Assembly: GCF_001184025.1 (NCBI RefSeq)
Contig: NZ_BBYG01000009.1
Span: 495,682 to 559,681, forward strand
Reading direction: 5' to 3'
Source of the DNA: Streptomyces maremycinicus
GTDB taxonomy: Bacteria; Actinomycetota; Actinomycetes; Streptomycetales; Streptomycetaceae
Length of the DNA stretch: 64,000 nt
Shown: one piece after another, positions 60,297 through 64,000 of the stretch
Layout: each line of letters opens with the position of its first letter
Numbering within the stretch: the stretch's first letter is position 1
Translations under genes and position numbers: made by a program
Notes under the pieces: generated by a model
Told to the model about the DNA's origin: nothing
Databases searched by the model: none
Seen by the model: only the letters and a program-made list of their open reading frames with translations

Positions 60297-60947
60297 GTGG
60301 AACTGGCCTATTACTCGGACTACGCCGTGCGCCTCGTCAACAGCGAGGAACCGGCCCGGGGCAAGGACGCGCTGACCTCGGTCGAGGCGGTCCGCGCCCT
60401 CTTCGGCGGCAACCAGTCGGCGGGCCGTCGGGCCACCGACGCGGACGTCACCCGGTTCCGCTCGGTCCGGGCCCGGCTGCGCGCGGTCTTCGAGGCGGCC
60501 GACGGCGGCGACGAGACCCTCGCCGTGGACCTGCTGAACTCGCTCCTCCTGGAGTTCCCGGTGAGCCCGCAGATCTCCGGGCACGACTTCCGCGACGACG
60601 ACGGCCGTCCGCTGTGGCACATGCACCTGGCCGACCACCCGTCCAACGCGACGGCGGGCTACGCGGCCATCGCGGCCATGGGCCTGGCCTTCCACCTCAC
60701 GGAGTACGGCGTCGACCGCCTGGGCCTGTGCGAGGCCGGCCCGTGCCGCAACGCCTACCTCGACACCTCGACCAACCGCTCCCGGCGCTACTGCTCCGAC
60801 CGCTGCGCCACCCGCGCCAACGTGGCCGCCTACCGCGCCCGGAAACGCCTGGAGGCGGACCGGACGGCCGGCACCGGCCTGGCCGCCGACAGCGCCCAGC
60901 GCACCAGCGCCAGCGGCGAGCGCCGCCCGGGCTTCAGCGGGCGGTAG
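60297..60947 (+). CDS. CGNR zinc-finger family protein
   Basis: A 216-residue protein starting at GTG 60297 with AAGGA upstream. N-terminal helical ABATE-like domain (DYAVRLVNSEEP, RFRSVRARLRAVFEAADGGD) and C-terminal CGNR-type zinc finger: Cys in LCEAGPCRNAYLDTS, then RRYCSDRCATRANVAAYRAR. These proteins are presumed stress-linked DNA-binding regulators. It runs about 35 residues beyond the zinc finger, and that tail overlaps the convergent sodX gene by 118 bp. It is divergent from the methyltransferase gene. Confidence 0.88.
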   Translation: MELAYYSDYAVRLVNSEEPARGKDALTSVEAVRALFGGNQSAGRRATDADVTRFRSVRARLRAVFEAADGGDETLAVDLLNSLLLEFPVSPQISGHDFRDDDGRPLWHMHLADHPSNATAGYAAIAAMGLAFHLTEYGVDRLGLCEAGPCRNAYLDTSTNRSRRYCSDRCATRANVAAYRARKRLEADRTAGTGLAADSAQRTSASGERRPGFSGR

Positions 60948-61264
60948 CGCAGCCGCACCTTGCCCAGGATCAGCTCGTCGGGCACCGTCCCGTAGTCGGT
61001 GCTGTCGCCGCCGGCGTAGGTGTTGTCCCCACGGACCCACCAACCGCCCTCGCGGCGTTCCGCGGCCCGCTTGACGACGAGCAGGTCCTGCTGGAACGGA
61101 TGCCTCAGCACGATCACGTCACCGGCCCGGACCCGGGCGCCGTACTGCACCACCAGCCGGTCCCCCTGGTACAGCGTGGGCACCATGGACGGGCCGGTCA
61201 CCTCGGCCAGCCCGAAGAGCGCGGTCGCCCTCGCGCGCTCGGTCTCCTGCGACAGCTCCGGCAT
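60830..61264 (-). CDS. sodX: Nickel-superoxide-dismutase maturation protease (SodX)
   Basis: A 144-residue S26 signal-peptidase-type enzyme. Catalytic Ser26 in VTGPSMVPTL and Lys65 in LLVVKRAAERR form the expected Ser/Lys dyad, with GDNTYAGGDSTDYG as box E. It has no N-terminal membrane anchor, as for SodX, which removes the SodN propeptide in the cytoplasm. Start ATG 61264 has GGGGAGG upstream, although the frame is open further 5'. It is divergent from sodN with a 145-bp shared promoter region. The 3' 118 bp overlap the CGNR gene. Confidence 0.92.
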   Translation of the reverse strand: MPELSQETERARATALFGLAEVTGPSMVPTLYQGDRLVVQYGARVRAGDVIVLRHPFQQDLLVVKRAAERREGGWWVRGDNTYAGGDSTDYGTVPDELILGKVRLRYRPLKPGRRSPLALVRWALSAARPVPAVRSASRRFRAR

Positions 61265-61409
61265 CGCCGGCACCTCCCCGGTCTGTTCCTCCACCAGTCT
61301 CAGTCTGACCCCGGACTTTTGTCCTAAGCCCATGGGGGCACTCGCGAAAAGCCGTCTCGCAGGGAGTAATGTCCCACCTGAGAAGACGATCACGAGGAAG
61401 GAACGCTCC

Positions 61410-61805
61410 ATGCTTTCCCGCCTGTTTGCCCCCAAGGTCAAGGTCAGCGCACACTGCGACCTGCCCTGCGGTGTGTACGACCCGGCCCAGGCCCGCATCG
61501 AGGCGGAGTCGGTGAAGGCCGTCCAGGAAAAGATGGCCGCCAACGACGACCCGCACTTCCAGGCGCGCGCCACCGTCATCAAGGAGCAGCGCGCCGAGCT
61601 GGCGAAGCACCACGTCTCCGTGCTGTGGAGCGACTACTTCAAGCCCCCGCACTTCGAGAAGTACCCCCAGCTGCACCAGCTGGTCAACGACACCCTGAAG
61701 GCCCTGTCGGCCGCCAAGGCCTCGACGGACCCGAAGACCGGCGAGAAGGCCCTGGAGCTCATCGCCGAGATCGACAAGATCTTCTGGGAGACGAAGAAGG
61801 CCTGA
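61410..61805 (+). CDS. sodN: Nickel superoxide dismutase
   Basis: A 131-residue precursor of the cytoplasmic homohexameric Ni-SOD. A 14-residue propeptide is followed by the nickel hook HCDLPCG (His15, Cys16, Cys20; His1, Cys2, Cys6 after cleavage), then the four-helix bundle (RATVIKEQRAELAKHHVSVL). Start ATG 61410 is preceded by GAGGAAGGA. TAATGT at 61367-61372 is a possible -10. In Streptomyces, sodN is induced by nickel through Nur and destabilised by an sRNA derived from sodF mRNA that pairs near its ribosome binding site; that pairing cannot be checked here. Confidence 0.97.
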   Translation: MLSRLFAPKVKVSAHCDLPCGVYDPAQARIEAESVKAVQEKMAANDDPHFQARATVIKEQRAELAKHHVSVLWSDYFKPPHFEKYPQLHQLVNDTLKALSAAKASTDPKTGEKALELIAEIDKIFWETKKA

Positions 61806-62019
61806 CCAGGGCCCGATCCTCACCCGGGTCGTCCGGCCTGCCCTCGCGCCGGTCGCGACGCCCACCTGTCCGCACCCGGTCCACGGGCCGCCGAACACGG
61901 CGACCCCGACGGCCCGGGTGCGGTCTCCTTTTCTCCCCCGCCCCCCTCTCCCTGCCCCGGACGGCCTCCGCCCCGCCCGCGCCCCGCCCGGACGCCGCTC
62001 CCCGTGCGATGCTGGCCCC

Positions 62020-62421
62020 GTGACCCTCGAGGACCTGAAACGGCTGCGGCAGGCACGCGACCGGATGGACCGTGAGTACGCGGAGCCGCTCGACGTCGCC
62101 GCGCTCGCACGCACCGCGCTGATGTCCCCGGGCCACTTCCAGCGCAGCTTCCGAGAGGCCTATGGCGAGACGCCCTACGGCTACCTCATGACCCGGCGGG
62201 TCGAGCGCGCCAAGACCCTCCTGCGTCGCGGTGACATGAGCGTGACGGAGGTCTGCATGGCGGTCGGCTGCACCTCGCTCGGCTCGTTCAGCTCCCGCTT
62301 CACCGAACTGGTCGGCGAGACCCCGAGCGCGTACCGGGCGCGGTCGCACGCGGCCGGAGCGGTGATCCCGTCCTGTGTGGTCCGCACGTACACCCGCCCG
62401 CGGCGCGGCCGGCCGACCTAG
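62020..62421 (+). CDS. AraC-type small transcriptional regulator
   Basis: A 133-residue single-domain AraC/XylS protein, consisting only of the two-HTH DNA-binding domain: YAEPLDVAALARTALMSPGH with FQRSFREAYGETPYGYLMTR, then MSVTEVCMAVGCTSLGSFSS with RFTELVGETPSAYR. The start GTG 62020 (VTLEDLKRLRQARDR) has no strong ribosome binding site. It is followed 10 bp later by a glyoxalase-fold gene, probably in one operon, a pairing often seen in actinomycetes. Confidence 0.9.
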   Translation: MTLEDLKRLRQARDRMDREYAEPLDVAALARTALMSPGHFQRSFREAYGETPYGYLMTRRVERAKTLLRRGDMSVTEVCMAVGCTSLGSFSSRFTELVGETPSAYRARSHAAGAVIPSCVVRTYTRPRRGRPT

Positions 62422-62431
62422 GCTGGACGCC

Positions 62432-62845
62432 ATGGACCTCAAACTCCACCAGTGTTTCGTCGCCGTCGACGACCACGACAAGGCGCTGCACTTCTACGTC
62501 GAGGTGCTCGGTCTCGAAGTCCGCAACGACGTCTCCTTCGAGGGGATGCGATGGGTGACCGTCGGCTCGCCGCTCCAGCCGGACGTGGACCTCGTACTGG
62601 AACCGCCGGGCGCGAACCCGGACTTCTCCCCCGCCGACCGGGAGGCGATGGCCCGGCTGCTCGCCAAGGGGGTGCTGCGCGGGGTGATCTTCACCACCGC
62701 CGACTGCGACGCGCTGCACGCGCGCGTGCGGGAGGCCGGCGTCGAGGTGCTCCAGGAGCCGACGGACCAGCCCTACGGGGTGCGCGACTGCGCGTTCCGC
62801 GACCCGGCGGGCAACATGCTGCGGTTCATGGAGCGCTCCGGATGA
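62432..62845 (+). CDS. VOC (glyoxalase/bleomycin resistance) family protein
   Basis: A 137-residue single VOC-fold protein: MDLKLHQCFVAVDDHDKALH, FYVEVLGLEVRNDVSFEG, and the C-terminal half VRDCAFRDPAGNMLRFME with the usual metal-ligand Glu near the end. The start is ATG 62432. Its stop overlaps the next VOC gene by 4 bp. Together with the AraC-type gene it forms a likely three-gene operon. Substrate unknown. Confidence 0.9.
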   Translation: MDLKLHQCFVAVDDHDKALHFYVEVLGLEVRNDVSFEGMRWVTVGSPLQPDVDLVLEPPGANPDFSPADREAMARLLAKGVLRGVIFTTADCDALHARVREAGVEVLQEPTDQPYGVRDCAFRDPAGNMLRFMERSG

Positions 62846-63615
62846 GCGAACCGGTCCGCTGGGCCCACCTCTACCTCGACCGGCCGGTCCGGAGCTTCGC
62901 GCGGGCGTGCGACTTCTGGACCGCCGTCACGGAGACGACCCTCTCCGAAACCAGGGGCGAGGCCGGGGAGTTCGTCACCCTGCTGCCGAAGGACGCCCAC
63001 GCTTGTGCCAAGGTCCAGGCGGTCGCCGACGGCGCCGGCGGCGCGCATCTCGACCTCGCCGTCGACGACGTGCCGGGTTTCGTCGCGGCCGCGCTCGAAC
63101 GGGGCGCGGAGACGGCCGCCGCGCACGACGGCTGGGCCGTACTGCGCTCCCCCGCCGGGCAGTTGTTCTGCGCGGTGCCGTGGCAGGGGGAGTCCGTCCG
63201 CCCGCCCGTGGTCGCCGGCAGCCGCCTGGACCAGCTGTGCATGGACGTTCCGCCGTCCGCGTACGAGGGTGAAGTCGCCTTCTGGAGCGGCCTGTTGCCG
63301 GACTGGTCGGCCCGGCCGGGATCCCGGCCCGAGTTCCATGTGGTCGAGCCGCCGCCGGGGCTGCCGGTCCGCGTCCTGCTCCAGCGGCTCGACACGGAAG
63401 GCGCCGTCGGCGCCCATCCCGACCTGGCCTGCGGCCCGGACATCGACGCCGTGCGCGCCCGGCACGAGGAGCTCGGCGCGGTGCTGGTCGCCCGCCGTCC
63501 GCACTGGACGGTGATGCGCGACCCGACCGGCGGCCTGTACTGCCTGACGGCACGAGACGCGGAGACGGGCGGCCTGCCCCGCGCCACCACGCCGACACCG
63601 ACACCCACCCGCTGA
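62842..63615 (+). CDS. Tandem-VOC (glyoxalase-like) protein
   Basis: A 257-residue protein with two VOC-like halves: the first from WAHLYLDRPVRSFARACDFW to WAVLRSPAGQLFCAVPW, the second from LDQLCMDVPPSAYEGEVAFW to WTVMRDPTGGLYCLTARD. The metal-ligand positions are partly replaced, as in glyoxalase-like (Glyoxalase_6-type) proteins. It ends with a (TP)n tail TTPTPTPTR. ATG 62842 overlaps the upstream VOC stop (ATGA). Confidence 0.86.
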   Translation: MSEPVRWAHLYLDRPVRSFARACDFWTAVTETTLSETRGEAGEFVTLLPKDAHACAKVQAVADGAGGAHLDLAVDDVPGFVAAALERGAETAAAHDGWAVLRSPAGQLFCAVPWQGESVRPPVVAGSRLDQLCMDVPPSAYEGEVAFWSGLLPDWSARPGSRPEFHVVEPPPGLPVRVLLQRLDTEGAVGAHPDLACGPDIDAVRARHEELGAVLVARRPHWTVMRDPTGGLYCLTARDAETGGLPRATTPTPTPTR

Positions 63616-63769
63616 CGGCACGACCGACCACACAGCCGCACAGCCGCTACCCGCGCACCCACCACCCGCGGGCCACGGGCCGCCGACTACTGGCCGCCTA
63701 CGGGCCATGCGGCCTCGCGGCCACGCGTCGGCGACACTGACTTACGGACCACGCGGCTACGGACCACGC
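63616..63769. other. Intergenic sequence with degenerate repeats
   Basis: A 154-bp GC-rich low-complexity stretch (variants of CGGACCACGCGGCTACGG and CCGCGGGCCACGGGCC) with no coding gene I can support. It leads into the perfect tandem repeat. Confidence 0.5.
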
Positions 63770-64000
63770 ACCGCAGGCCGCGCCGCAGGCCGCGCCGCAG
63801 GCCGCGCCGCAGGCCGCGCCGCAGGCCGCGCCGCAGGCCGCGCCGCAGGCCGCGCCGCAGGCCGCGCCGCAGGCCGCGCCGCAGGCCGCGCCGCAGGCCG
63901 CGCCGCAGGCCGCGCCGCAGGCCGCGCCGCAGGCCGCGCCGCAGGCCGCGCCGCAGGCCGCGCCGCAGGCCGCGCCGCAGGCCGCGCCGCAGGCCGCGCC
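63770..64000. repeat. Perfect 12-bp tandem repeat, about 19 copies, running off the window
   Basis: Unit CCGCAGGCCGCG repeated without change from about 63770 to the last base. All six frames are open: the plus strand could encode (PQAA)n and the minus strand (RPAA)n, (GLRR)n or (ACGA)n. The true length is unknown because the window ends inside it. It may be the repeat region of a protein beginning or ending beyond the edge, a minisatellite, or an assembly-edge artefact. Confidence 0.9.

Overview
The window is chromosomal DNA of a Streptomyces or a very close relative. The support is very high GC with third-position GC bias, frequent GTG starts and ATGA/GTGA stop-start overlaps, and hallmark actinomycete genes: a conservon, a two-domain Kgd-type 2-oxoglutarate enzyme, nickel superoxide dismutase with its SodX protease, and Lon with an HspR-type (HAIR) operator. 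From memory, the order sodN-sodX ... glutamate-type ABC transporter-malic enzyme ... kgd-two-component system ... lon resembles the S. coelicolor core chromosome. I saw no tRNA, rRNA, IS element, prophage or CRISPR array.

Layout. 1-3.2 kb: end of an AurF-like diiron oxygenase, a TetR regulator, a small hypothetical protein and a secreted NlpC/P60 hydrolase. 3.2-9 kb, minus strand: a complete conservon (sensor kinase, roadblock protein, DUF742 protein, small GTPase) followed by a styrene-monooxygenase-like flavoprotein. 9.3-15.5 kb: PP2C-like phosphatase, MarR regulator, lon, GNAT acetyltransferase, DUF5954-type protein, plus an intergenic array of about 30-bp repeats. 15.9-19.4 kb: a tightly coupled operon of an ECF sigma factor, a polytopic membrane protein, a second membrane protein with an N-terminal zinc-finger anti-sigma module, and an ABC ATPase. 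19.4-27.3 kb: rhomboid-like protein, spermidine-synthase-like protein, OmpR-type two-component system and kgd with a strong terminator.

27.4-49.1 kb is the accessory core: thirteen genes all on the minus strand. Read in transcription order they form (i) a trypsin-armed module: Trypco1-like protein, trypsin-VMAP-like protein, MoxR ATPase, vWA protein; (ii) a cyclophane RiPP cassette: a 67-residue FxsA-like precursor ending FNNAL, an FxsB-like radical SAM maturase and an HExxH peptide-modification protein; (iii) a TIR/NB-ARC/TPR protein; (iv) a second module: another Trypco1-like protein, a ChlI-like ATPase, a ChlD-like vWA protein and a CHAT protease; (v) a second TIR/NB-ARC/TPR protein. Most junctions overlap by 4-11 bp or are very short. 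The combination looks like an NTP-dependent conflict or sensing system carrying a modified peptide. This is the main candidate for novel biology.

49.4-63.6 kb returns to ordinary genes: DUF6104 protein, a DUF4097/PadR pair with an operator-like promoter, a Clp-N protein with a small HTH regulator and two palindromic operators, a zinc-type oxidoreductase, malic enzyme, a three-gene glutamate-type ABC importer, a methyltransferase, a CGNR zinc-finger protein, sodX/sodN, an AraC-type protein and two glyoxalase-fold proteins. The last 230 bp are a perfect 12-bp tandem repeat running off the window.
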